The notes beneath the pieces were generated by a model. That model was not told the origin of the DNA. It searched no databases and saw only the letters and a program-made list of their open reading frames with translations. From positions 1 to 23,987 of the forward strand of contig CAITZE010000305.1 of assembly GCA_903896775.1 (NCBI GenBank): a DNA stretch of 23,987 nucleotides, in the 5' to 3' direction. Origin of the DNA: an uncultured bacterium. Its GTDB lineage: Bacteria; Pseudomonadota; Alphaproteobacteria; Rhodospirillales; Rhodospirillaceae. The first letter of the stretch is position 1. Each line of letters starts with the position of its first letter. Below are positions 7,561-14,627 of this stretch, in pieces. The translations under genes and the position numbers were made by a program.

Positions 7561-8037
7561 ATCTCCAGCTCCGGCCCACCGTTTCAGCGCAAACCCGCCC
7601 AAGTCCGCCCACCGCCGGCCATCGTCACGGCGGCTGTGACCCGGGGTGTGGCCCGCTGGTTTGACGACCAGGGTTTTGCGAGCCTCACGGAGTTCAAGCT
7701 GGGCAACGGCCGGCGCGCCGACGTGGTTGGGTTGAACAACGCCGGCACGATTCTGATGGTCGAAGTGAAAAGCACGCCGGAGGATTTTCGCGGTGATGCC
7801 AAATGGCTGGAGTACGTGCCCTATTGCGACGGCTTTTCTTTCGCCGTGCCACCGCACTTTCCGTGGCAAATTTTACCAGTAACCTGTGGCGTGGTTATCG
7901 CCGACGCCCATTCAGCGGCGGTGATGCGAGAAGCGCCGCGTCATCCGCTGCATGCTGCGCGGCGTAAGGCGCTGACCTTGCGGTTTGCGTTAGCAGCAGG
8001 TCAGCGCTTGTCGTCAGTGATTGATCCGCGACTCTAA
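7555..8037 (+). CDS. mmcB: MmcB family DNA repair protein
   Basis: A 160-residue protein of the alphaproteobacterial MmcB family, which in Caulobacter is SOS-induced and contributes to mitomycin C resistance. The core GRRADVVGLNNAGTILMVEVKSTPEDF (residues ~57-82) has the D...E-x-K spacing of PD-(D/E)XK nuclease-like folds, with D61 and the EVK triplet; the true activity is not established. The later segment PPHFPWQILPVTCGVVIAD is also typical. The start is ATG 7555: a TAG lies directly upstream in frame and AAAGGGAA serves as ribosome site. It is divergent from panD and convergent with the lipoprotein gene, 6 bp apart. A perfect GAAC-N7-GAAC motif covers its start. Confidence 0.92.
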   Translation: MNISSSGPPFQRKPAQVRPPPAIVTAAVTRGVARWFDDQGFASLTEFKLGNGRRADVVGLNNAGTILMVEVKSTPEDFRGDAKWLEYVPYCDGFSFAVPPHFPWQILPVTCGVVIADAHSAAVMREAPRHPLHAARRKALTLRFALAAGQRLSSVIDPRL

Positions 8038-8043
8038 AAAGTC

Positions 8044-8442
8044 TTAGCCGCAGTACAGCCCAATCAGGCGATTCTTCTGATCCAGCTCGACATTGAGTCG
8101 TGTGGGGCTTTGATCGGTGCTGACGCGCGCGCCGTAAGGAATAATACGATAGGGCGGCGTGAGACGCTCTTCACGCAAGAACTGGCCCTCTTTCGGCGGG
8201 TTCTGACTGCGCGATACAAATATCATGCCCAGCGCCGGCACATAAACATGGCCACGGCAATTGACCAGCATTTCAGGGAGCACCGGCTGGCGGATGACCG
8301 GCGGATCATCTTTGAACATGTCGTCGACAAGTGGAACTTTCCCGGTGAATTGGAAATCAGGAAAAGTCTTACCATTGTGTTCGCAAGCCGACAGCCCAAG
8401 GAGCGCCGCAGCGCCACAGATGATTTTCAAAATGCGCGTCAT
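8044..8442 (-). CDS. Small predicted lipoprotein of unknown function
   Basis: A 132-residue protein with a clear lipoprotein signal: a basic start (MTRILK), a hydrophobic stretch, and the lipobox L17-S18-A19-C20, so the mature protein starts at a lipidated cysteine, probably in the outer membrane. The rest (KVPLVDDMFKDDPPVIRQP..., YVPALGMIFVSRSQNPP...) matches no family I can name. ATG 8442 gives a normal signal peptide. GTG 8463, seven codons upstream, has the better ribosome site (AGGTGG) and starts only 10 bp after the hldE stop. Either start points to co-transcription with hldE, hinting at an envelope role. Confidence 0.75.
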   Translation of the reverse strand: MTRILKIICGAAALLGLSACEHNGKTFPDFQFTGKVPLVDDMFKDDPPVIRQPVLPEMLVNCRGHVYVPALGMIFVSRSQNPPKEGQFLREERLTPPYRIIPYGARVSTDQSPTRLNVELDQKNRLIGLYCG

Positions 8443-8473
8443 AGACGCTTGCCCCGTTCCCACTTTTTCCCAC

Positions 8474-9970
8474 CTAACTTTTGCGCGCCGCTTTCATGGC
8501 GGCAATGGTCGCCGTGGTGGAATGGGAAGCCACCACATCGGCCAGAATGACACGCCCGCCGTAACTTTCCACCAGATCGCCGCCCACCACCTGCGTACGC
8601 GCATAGTCGGCGCCTTTGACAAGCACATCGGGCCGTAAAGCTTCGATCAAAGCCAGCGGCGTATCTTCGCCGAAAATCACGACCAGGTCGACGGGTGACA
8701 GCGAAGCCATGACGGCGGCGCGGGCTGTTTCGTTCTGAACGGGGCGGTCTGGGCCCTTCAAGCGCTTAACCGATGCGTCGCTGTTAAGGCCGACGACGAG
8801 CCGATCGCAAGCATCGCGTGCCTGGCGCAGCAACGAAACATGGCCCGGATGAAGCAAATCGAAACAGCCATTGGTGAAGCCGACCTTTAACCCTTGGCGG
8901 CGCCAATCCATGACCCGTGCCAAAGCGCCCGCGCGATCGCTGAATTTCTGATCGGCATTTGCCAGACCTGTGTGACGGAAAGCTGCTGCGATATCCTGCG
9001 GTGTCGCCACCGCGGTGCCATGACGGCCGACGACAATACCCGCAGCAAGGTTGGCGAGCCGCGCGGCGGACGGCAAAGCAGCACCACAAGCCAAGGCCAA
9101 TGTCAGAGTTGCTACGACCGTATCGCCGGCGCCGGTGACATCGGCAACCTCACGGGTTTCCGCCGGCAGGTGATAAATGCCGTCCGCTGTCACCAAGGTC
9201 ATGCCCTCGCCGGAACGCGTCACGAGCACAGCACCGACATCAATCTGCCGGCGCAAAGCTTGCGCGGCGGCGACGATGGCGTCGTCGCCATCGACAGGCA
9301 TATTCATGGCTTCGGCCAGCTCGGTGCGATTTGGCGTGATGATCGTTGCCCCCACATAACGGGCATAATCTGTGCCTTTGGGATCGATAACGACGGGTTT
9401 GTTGGCCGCGCGGGCTGCCGCGATAACCTTGCCGGCCAAGCCACCCATCAGCACACCCTTGCCGTAATCCGATAAAATCACGGCATCGCATTCGCGAATT
9501 TGCGCGGTAATGGCGCGCTCGAGATCGGCGGTACCTTCCGGCGAGAGAGCCAATGTTGTTTCGCGGTCGGCGCGTAAGAGATGATGGCCGTCGAGACTAA
9601 AGAAGCGGCTTTTAACCGTCGTTTCGCGACGGCGTGAAACACGCAAATAAGGTTCGACATTTTCCAGGCGACTAAGCATATCGCCGACTTCGCGGCCGGC
9701 CCGATCGTCGCCGACGGCGGTGACAAAGGCGCAGCGCGCGCCTAAAGCCGCGAGGTTACGCACGACGTTACCAGCCCCGCCCAGCTCGCTGGTCTCGCGC
9801 GTGATGCGCACCACAGGCACCGGCGCTTCCGGGGAGATGCGCTTCACATCGCCATAAAGCGAGCGGTCGACCATGACATCGCCAACGCACAACACACGGC
9901 GGCCGGCAAAACCTGCCAGCAAAGCCGAGAGTGCCGATAGATCGTCGGAATGAGCGTCAGATTCACGCAT
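8474..9970 (-). CDS. hldE: Bifunctional heptose-7-phosphate kinase / heptose-1-phosphate adenylyltransferase
   Basis: HldE performs two cytosolic steps towards ADP-L-glycero-D-manno-heptose, the precursor of the LPS inner core. The 498 residues hold a PfkB-type kinase in the first ~330, with GGAGN at 64-68 and DVTGAGD ending in the catalytic D283, and a nucleotidyltransferase from ~350, with the HPGH motif at 374-377 in TNGCFDLLHPGH and a late GPDRPVQ segment. Full length and intact. Its ATG overlaps the stop of the upstream decarboxylase gene by 8 bp, and a small lipoprotein gene follows after about 10-30 bp. This indicates an operon for surface carbohydrate. The usual partners (GmhA, GmhB, HldD) are not in the window. 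Confidence 0.96.
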   Translation of the reverse strand: MRESDAHSDDLSALSALLAGFAGRRVLCVGDVMVDRSLYGDVKRISPEAPVPVVRITRETSELGGAGNVVRNLAALGARCAFVTAVGDDRAGREVGDMLSRLENVEPYLRVSRRRETTVKSRFFSLDGHHLLRADRETTLALSPEGTADLERAITAQIRECDAVILSDYGKGVLMGGLAGKVIAAARAANKPVVIDPKGTDYARYVGATIITPNRTELAEAMNMPVDGDDAIVAAAQALRRQIDVGAVLVTRSGEGMTLVTADGIYHLPAETREVADVTGAGDTVVATLTLALACGAALPSAARLANLAAGIVVGRHGTAVATPQDIAAAFRHTGLANADQKFSDRAGALARVMDWRRQGLKVGFTNGCFDLLHPGHVSLLRQARDACDRLVVGLNSDASVKRLKGPDRPVQNETARAAVMASLSPVDLVVIFGEDTPLALIEALRPDVLVKGADYARTQVVGGDLVESYGGRVILADVVASHSTTATIAAMKAARKS

Positions 9971-10901
9971 TCAAGAGTGTGCGGAAGTAGTGAATGGTGC
10001 GGGCAAGGCCATCATCCAGGGGGGTTTTGGGTTCCCATTTCAATGTCTCGCGCGCCACGGTGATGTCGGGGCGGCGGCGCGTCGGATCATCTTGCGGCAA
10101 CGGCTTGTAGATGAGCTTCGATGAAGACTTGGCCAAAACAATCACTTTCTCGGCCAGTTCGACAATCGTGCTTTCCACAGGATTCCCAAGATTGATCGGG
10201 CCGGTGACGGTGTCAGGCGCGCCCATAAGACTCATCAATCCCCTCACCAAATCGTCGACGTAACAGAACGAACGCGTCTGATCGCCTTTGCCGTAAACGG
10301 TGATGTCCTGGTTCTGCAGCGCCTGCACGAGGAAATTGGAAACGACGCGCCCGTCATTGGGCAACATACGCGGGCCATAGGTATTGAAAATACGTGCCAC
10401 ACGAATGCGCGACTTATGTTGCAGGTAGTAATCGAAGAACAGGGTTTCGGCGCAGCGCTTGCCTTCATCGTAACAGGCGCGCGGACCTATCGGATTGACG
10501 TTGCCCCAATAGCTTTCTACCTGCGGATGGACCGCCGGGTCGCCGTAAACTTCGCTGGTAGAGGCCTGCAAGATTTTGGCACGGGTGCGTTTGGCCAAGC
10601 CCAGCATATTGATGGCGCCGTGCACGCTGGTCTTCGTGGTCTGGACAGGATCGAATTGGTAATGCACCGGCGAGGCCGGGCAGGCGAGGTTATAAATCTC
10701 GTCGGTTTCCACATAGAGCGGGAATGTGACGTCGTGACGCATCAGCTCGAAAGCCGGGTTGGACATCAAAGGCGCCACATTCTGGCGGCGCCCGGTGAAG
10801 AAATTATCGACGCAAAGCACTTCAGAGCGGTCGGCCAGAAGCCGTTCGCAGAGGTGGGAGCCGATGAACCCTGCGCCGCCGGTGACGATAATGCGTTTCA
10901 C
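9963..10901 (-). CDS. UDP-glucuronate decarboxylase-like NAD-dependent epimerase/dehydratase
   Basis: An extended short-chain dehydrogenase of 312 residues, the length of bacterial UDP-xylose synthase (UXS). The N-terminal GGAGFIGSH (G8-x2-G11-x2-G14) is the NAD-binding turn. STSEVYGDP (114-122) and CYDEGKRCAET with Y144 and K148 form the catalytic site; the YDEGKR form and ARIFNTYGPRM are characteristic of UXS. The reaction would turn UDP-glucuronate into UDP-xylose, or the 4-keto intermediate, for surface polysaccharide. The start is GTG 10901, preceded by GAGGG six bases upstream. The stop overlaps the hldE start by 8 bp. A related dehydratase of the same family cannot be fully excluded. 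Confidence 0.9.
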   Translation of the reverse strand: MKRIIVTGGAGFIGSHLCERLLADRSEVLCVDNFFTGRRQNVAPLMSNPAFELMRHDVTFPLYVETDEIYNLACPASPVHYQFDPVQTTKTSVHGAINMLGLAKRTRAKILQASTSEVYGDPAVHPQVESYWGNVNPIGPRACYDEGKRCAETLFFDYYLQHKSRIRVARIFNTYGPRMLPNDGRVVSNFLVQALQNQDITVYGKGDQTRSFCYVDDLVRGLMSLMGAPDTVTGPINLGNPVESTIVELAEKVIVLAKSSSKLIYKPLPQDDPTRRRPDITVARETLKWEPKTPLDDGLARTIHYFRTLLNA

Positions 10902-10956
10902 TGAAGTCCCTCACGTTCCGTGGTTGTGGCCGGAGTGAAAGGAGCGCGTCCAATCA

Positions 10957-10993
10957 CCCTAGGGCGATCTCTTAAGCCAGGTCTTAAGGCGAT
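10957..10993. repeat. Palindrome plus TCTTAAG direct repeats upstream of the UXS-like gene
   Basis: An 8-bp palindrome CCCTAGGG (10957-10964) is followed by TCTTAAG twice, 12 bp apart start to start (10970 and 10982). The pair is flanked by GGCGAT on both sides (10963 and 10988). The spacing is close to one helical turn, as at sites for cooperative regulator binding. Function is unproven. Confidence 0.35.
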
Positions 10994-11023
10994 ATAGGCC
11001 GTGCCCCTAGCTTCTTCCGGCTC

Positions 11024-11052
11024 TTGGCCGCTCGAATTAGAATATTTATTAA
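11024..11052 (+). promoter_or_regulatory. Possible promoter for the EAL-like gene pair
   Basis: TTGGCC (11024-11029), a 17-base spacer and TATTAA (11047-11052) could be a weak sigma70-like promoter in an otherwise AT-rich patch. A TATACT at 11095-11100 is an alternative -10 box without a good -35. Confidence 0.25.
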
Positions 11053-11118
11053 TCTTTTCCAGATGGTTACCGTGCACCATAGGGCGGCTTGAAATATACT
11101 CTCTTGGAGAGGAGCTTG

Positions 11119-11199
11119 GTGAGGCCGTACAACAAACGGCCTTCACGGGTTTTTGCAATGGATGGGTGCCGGGCTGCAAGGCCAAGGCACAGCGCGTAA
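11119..11199 (+). CDS. Possible 26-residue Arg-rich leader peptide
   Basis: GTG 11119 is preceded by GGAGAGGAG (11106-11114), a stronger ribosome site than that of the following gene. The frame encodes 26 residues, six of them Arg, and stops at TAA 11197-11199, 19 bp before ATG 11219. It could be a translated leader that couples to or controls the EAL-like gene, or the site may be a chance purine run. No homology is claimed. Confidence 0.22.
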   Translation: MRPYNKRPSRVFAMDGCRAARPRHSA

Positions 11200-11218
11200 T
11201 AGTTGTATAGCTGCGGGC

Positions 11219-12430
11219 ATGTATAATCAGGGCGCCAAAGGGCATCAGGAGACGACGCTGGTCGACACGCTCGACCGGATGCGCCGTAATCCGGAAGGGC
11301 GCAAGGTCGTGCACTTGCACCTGTCGCAGCTTCTCGCCCCAAACCGTACATCCGTTCGCATCAAGATTGTCACGCGCATGTTCCGCACACTGGAGAGCGG
11401 ACGCCAAGCGCAAATCTTCAGCATGTCGAACGATGACCTGGTGTTGATCCTGAATGGCGGCGCGCAACGCGACGTCAACAACATCCTGCATCGTATCCGC
11501 AAGTTGTTCGAAGGCGATCCATTGACGATCGACGATGAAAGCGGCGACAAGTTTGTGACGTGGTACGACCTGTCGCTCGACGCCGCCATGGCGATCCATT
11601 CGGCGCAGCAGATGCGCCAAGAAGCACAGAACGCACCGCCGAAGGCCGCGACAGCCGCCATGCCATCCTTGACCCCGGCGCTGCTCGATGAAGTTCAAAA
11701 GAAACTGGCCTTTGCCAACGTCGCGCCCTTCATGCGCGATCAGGTCGCCTTACGCGTCAATGCCGCCACCAAAGAAGCCTCCATCGAGTTTTACGAATTC
11801 TTCTTGTCCGTTGGCGATCTGCAAAAAGTCATCGCGCCCAATCTCAATTTGCTTGGCGACCGCTCGCTGTTTCAGGATTTAAGCCGCACCATGGATTTGC
11901 GGATGCTGGAAACAGTCATTCGCGCACCACATGCGCGCGGCACACCGTGCCTCAGCCTCAATCTGAATCTCGAAACAGTTCTGACGCCGTCTTTCGGCCA
12001 GTTCATCGATCGCGTCGAGAAGGGTCAGAAGGTGATCGTCGAGGTTCAGGCTGTGGATGTTCTGACAAACATCAACATGTATCTCGATATCCGCAATGTG
12101 CTGAGCAGCATGAACCACGCCATCTTGATCGACGGTTTGTCCACCACGACGTTGCAGATGCTCGATGTCGCCAGCATGAAGCCTGACTACGCCAAGATTA
12201 TCTGGGCGCCGGAGTTGCTGGATATGATGGACCCCGCAAGCAATCGCAATGCGGGCCACATGGTTCAGGAAATCGGCACCGAGAAAGTGGTGTTGTCGCG
12301 CTGTGATTCGGCAGCGGCATTATCCTGGGGCTTGAAGTCGGGCATTGGCCTTTTCCAGGGTCACTTTCTGGACGCCTTCCACAAAGGCCGTAAAAGACCG
12401 ACAGGTCAGCCGGCGCGGCAGCCGGCATAG
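11219..12430 (+). CDS. Degenerate GGDEF/EAL-like protein, first of a tandem pair
   Basis: A soluble 403-residue protein. By eye the C-terminal half follows the EAL phosphodiesterase pattern: EFYEFFLSVGDL for the E-A-L strand (as E-F-F), LSLNLNLETVL for the VNLS strand, ILIDGLSTTTLQ in place of LDDFGTG, YAKIIWAPELLD for the Lys strand, and SGIGLFQGHFLDAF for the terminal GxxxxQGxxF. The second Asp of the DD motif is lost (DG), so cyclic-di-GMP hydrolysis is unlikely. The first ~130 residues (VVHLHLSQLL...IFSMSNDDLVLIL) may be a worn GGDEF domain lacking its signature. Likely a regulator or scaffold. ATG 11219 is chosen as the last start before the aligned region; TTG 11153 and ATG 11162 are possible. 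Its paralogue follows after 15 bp. Confidence 0.65.
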   Translation: MYNQGAKGHQETTLVDTLDRMRRNPEGRKVVHLHLSQLLAPNRTSVRIKIVTRMFRTLESGRQAQIFSMSNDDLVLILNGGAQRDVNNILHRIRKLFEGDPLTIDDESGDKFVTWYDLSLDAAMAIHSAQQMRQEAQNAPPKAATAAMPSLTPALLDEVQKKLAFANVAPFMRDQVALRVNAATKEASIEFYEFFLSVGDLQKVIAPNLNLLGDRSLFQDLSRTMDLRMLETVIRAPHARGTPCLSLNLNLETVLTPSFGQFIDRVEKGQKVIVEVQAVDVLTNINMYLDIRNVLSSMNHAILIDGLSTTTLQMLDVASMKPDYAKIIWAPELLDMMDPASNRNAGHMVQEIGTEKVVLSRCDSAAALSWGLKSGIGLFQGHFLDAFHKGRKRPTGQPARQPA

Positions 12431-12445
12431 GCGCGGGGAAACACA

Positions 12446-13701
12446 GTGTCTGATCAAAAATCCCCCGCTCCGGGTTCGACCACCAACCCTCTCGGCGATA
12501 GCCAGGAGGCGCGGTTTCTGGACGATCTGAAATCGCTTGATGTGCCTGCGCGCGACAAAGGCGTCATCCGTTTGCACCTGTCGCGGCTGCAGCCCGAGAA
12601 TCGCGACCGTCAGCATTTACGCAACGCCGAGACCGTATTCGATGAACTGACGCGCACACGTTCTGCGTGGCTGTACCGTCTGCGCAATTCCGACCTCATG
12701 GTGGTCTATGAGCGTCATGAGAACGAAGCCGCCGAACGCGCGGTTCTCAAGCTTCTGAAATTGTGGGAACGCGACTCGCTTATGCAAAAAGCGAGCAGCG
12801 ATCCGCGCAAAAATCGCCTGTCGAGCTGGTTCGATATGAACCAGGATTACGACAAGCTTTTGACCTTCGCCATGCGCCAAACTGCGACGACCGACAAATC
12901 CGTTCGTAAGAGCTTGCCGGAGTTGATCGCAGAACGTGAGCTTCAGCGCACCAGTTCTGAGCGCGGCACACCGTTGACGCCGATCGAACTTGGCAAAGCG
13001 GAAGAAGCTTTATCGCGCGTCGATCTTTCGAGCTTCACGCGCCGTCAGCCGGTCTGCGCTTTCGTTGAAGACGGCAAGCCCGAAGTGATTTTCACCGAAG
13101 TGTTTGTCTCGATTGCCGATCTGCGCGAAACGCTGATGCTGCGCACAGATTTGACGGTCAATCCGTGGCTGTTCCAGCACTTGACGCAAACGCTGGATCG
13201 TCGCGTCATGGCGCAGATCGCGCGGCGCGAAGACCGCACGTTGTTGCGCGATGGCTTTCCATCAACGTCAACGTCTCGACGGTATTGTCGGAAGAGTTCC
13301 TGACCTTCGACGACGACTTCGCACCTTCCAGCCAGGACGTCGTCCTGGAAATGCGTATCGAAGATATCTTCGCCGACCCGGGCAGTTTTTCCTTCGCGCG
13401 CGATTTTGTGATGGAGCGCGGGTACCGTATTTGTATCGACGGCCTCAATCTCAATACCTTCCCTTACGCAGATACCAACCGTTTGGGCGTCGCCTATGCC
13501 AAGCTGATGTGGACGCCGGACCTCGCGGCCTATGTCGGCACGACACAAGGCCAGGAGCTCAAGCAGATGATCCGCGACCGTAAAAAAGGGCGGACCATTC
13601 TCGCGCGCTGCGATTCTGACGCGGCTGTTAAGATCGGGCAGCAGCTGGGAATCACGCTGTTCCAAGGCCGTTACGTGGACAATGTATCCCGCGGTCGTTA
13701 A
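12446..13701 (+). pseudogene. Second degenerate GGDEF/EAL-like paralogue, frameshifted near 13256
   Basis: Two overlapping frames together make one copy of the preceding protein. Frame 1 starts at GTG 12446 (GGGGAA ribosome site) and stops at 13303; its last residues are out of register. The homologous sequence continues one base back, from about 13254 to TAA 13701. Paired segments include VIRLHLSRLQPENR with VVHLHLSQLLAPNR, RRQPVCAFVEDG...EVFVSIADL with the first EAL strand, and SINVNVSTVL with SLNLNLETVL. Restoring one T in the run at 13256-13258 (giving DGFSINVNV) would yield a 418-residue protein, similar to the 403 of its neighbour. It too has IDGL instead of DDFG. It may be a broken gene or a sequencing error. 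A hairpin follows directly. Confidence 0.7.
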
Positions 13702-13721
13702 GGCTGGCCGCTAAACCAGCC
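13702..13721 (+). terminator. Possible terminator hairpin after the EAL-like pair
   Basis: GGCTGG (13702-13707) and CCAGCC (13716-13721) form a perfect GC-rich 6-bp stem with an 8-base loop right after the stop codon; AA before and CTT after can extend it with one bulge. There is no T-run, so it is a weak intrinsic terminator or an end-stabilising hairpin. Confidence 0.35.
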
Positions 13722-13874
13722 CTTGCGATTCACGCTTTCCCAGCAGCGTCATGTAAACCACCCACAAATGCTCTATGATCGCCATACTTTGGGCGCATTT
13801 CGTGGGCAGCTTGGGTTAGGTAGAAAATCCTGGGGCGAAAAACTTCGCGGCGATAATTCATAGGAGTCCGGTCG

Positions 13875-14618
13875 ATGACATCATTCGTTTCACGGCGAGC
13901 CGTTACGGGCGGCTTGTTGCTGACACCCGCGCTGTTGGCTGCATCAAGCCCGGCCTTTGCAGATGCCGTGCTCGATGCCCGCCACACATTGGATGAAGCC
14001 GCTATCACCGTGGAACGCGTGCGCGATGAGATGAAGGGCTCGGCCATGGATGACCTCATGGCGCGATCCAAAGGCATCCTCATTATCCCGTCTTATTACA
14101 AAGCCGGCTTTCTGATCGGCGGCGCTTACGGCGACGGCGTTCTCGTCAGCCGTTTGCCCGGCGGCACCGGGTTTGGCGACCCCGCGTTCTATCGCATGAC
14201 CTCCGGCTCCATCGGCTTACAGATCGGCATGCAGTCGGCGGAAATCGTCTTCATGATTCTGACTGAGAAGGGCCTAAGCTCGGTTCTCGACGACGAATTT
14301 AAATTGGGCGCCAACGTCGGCATGTCCATCGGTACCTTGGGCGTCGGTGCCGAAGCCGATACCACGACCCACGTTGGCAAAGACATCATCGCCTATTCCA
14401 AGGCCGCAGGTTTGTTCGCCGGTGGCGCTTTGGAAGGTGCGGTGATCAAGCCGCGCAAGGATTGGAACGCAGCGGTTTACGGTGTGGACAATGATAATCC
14501 ATCCGCAATCGTTCAGCGCGATCAGTTGCGCACGGCGTCTGCGTTGAAAGATACGTTGGCTAAAGTTGAGCCTGCACAAGCGCCAGCGTCGGAAACACCG
14601 CCGCCTGCCAGCAATTAA
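13875..14618 (+). CDS. Exported SYLF/Ysc84-domain lipid-binding protein
   Basis: A 247-residue protein with a signal peptide: SRRAVTGG, then a hydrophobic run and a PAFA cleavage site after about residue 29. The SRR pair resembles a Tat motif, so Tat export is possible. The rest is a SYLF (Ysc84) domain: ARSKGILIIPSYYKAGFLIGGAYGDGVLVSR, SIGLQIGMQSAEIVFMILTEKGL and KDIIAYSKAAGLFAGGALEGAVI are all typical. Related eukaryotic SYLF domains bind phosphoinositides; the bacterial role is not settled. The C-terminus is Pro/Ala/Ser-rich. AGGAG lies 9 bases before the ATG. It converges on the LppC-like gene, 9 bp apart. Confidence 0.9.
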   Translation: MTSFVSRRAVTGGLLLTPALLAASSPAFADAVLDARHTLDEAAITVERVRDEMKGSAMDDLMARSKGILIIPSYYKAGFLIGGAYGDGVLVSRLPGGTGFGDPAFYRMTSGSIGLQIGMQSAEIVFMILTEKGLSSVLDDEFKLGANVGMSIGTLGVGAEADTTTHVGKDIIAYSKAAGLFAGGALEGAVIKPRKDWNAAVYGVDNDNPSAIVQRDQLRTASALKDTLAKVEPAQAPASETPPPASN

Positions 14619-14627
14619 TCAGCGGTT

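Larger units (their letters stand above)
10902..11218. other. Divergent intergenic region (317 bp) between the UXS-like gene and the EAL-like pair
   Basis: No large gene fits here. The UXS-proximal half holds a CCCTAGGG palindrome (10957-10964), two copies of TCTTAAG (10970-10976 and 10982-10988) and two GGCGAT (10963-10968 and 10988-10993). The middle is AT-rich (about 11035-11060) with a possible promoter. The right part holds a short ORF with a strong ribosome site. No RNA gene or terminator is visible. Confidence 0.5.

Noticed and set aside
13165..13701. Separate small gene starting at 13165
   Set aside because: Its first ~30 residues are out of register, while the rest aligns with the second half of the neighbouring EAL-like protein; it is the frameshifted end of one gene.
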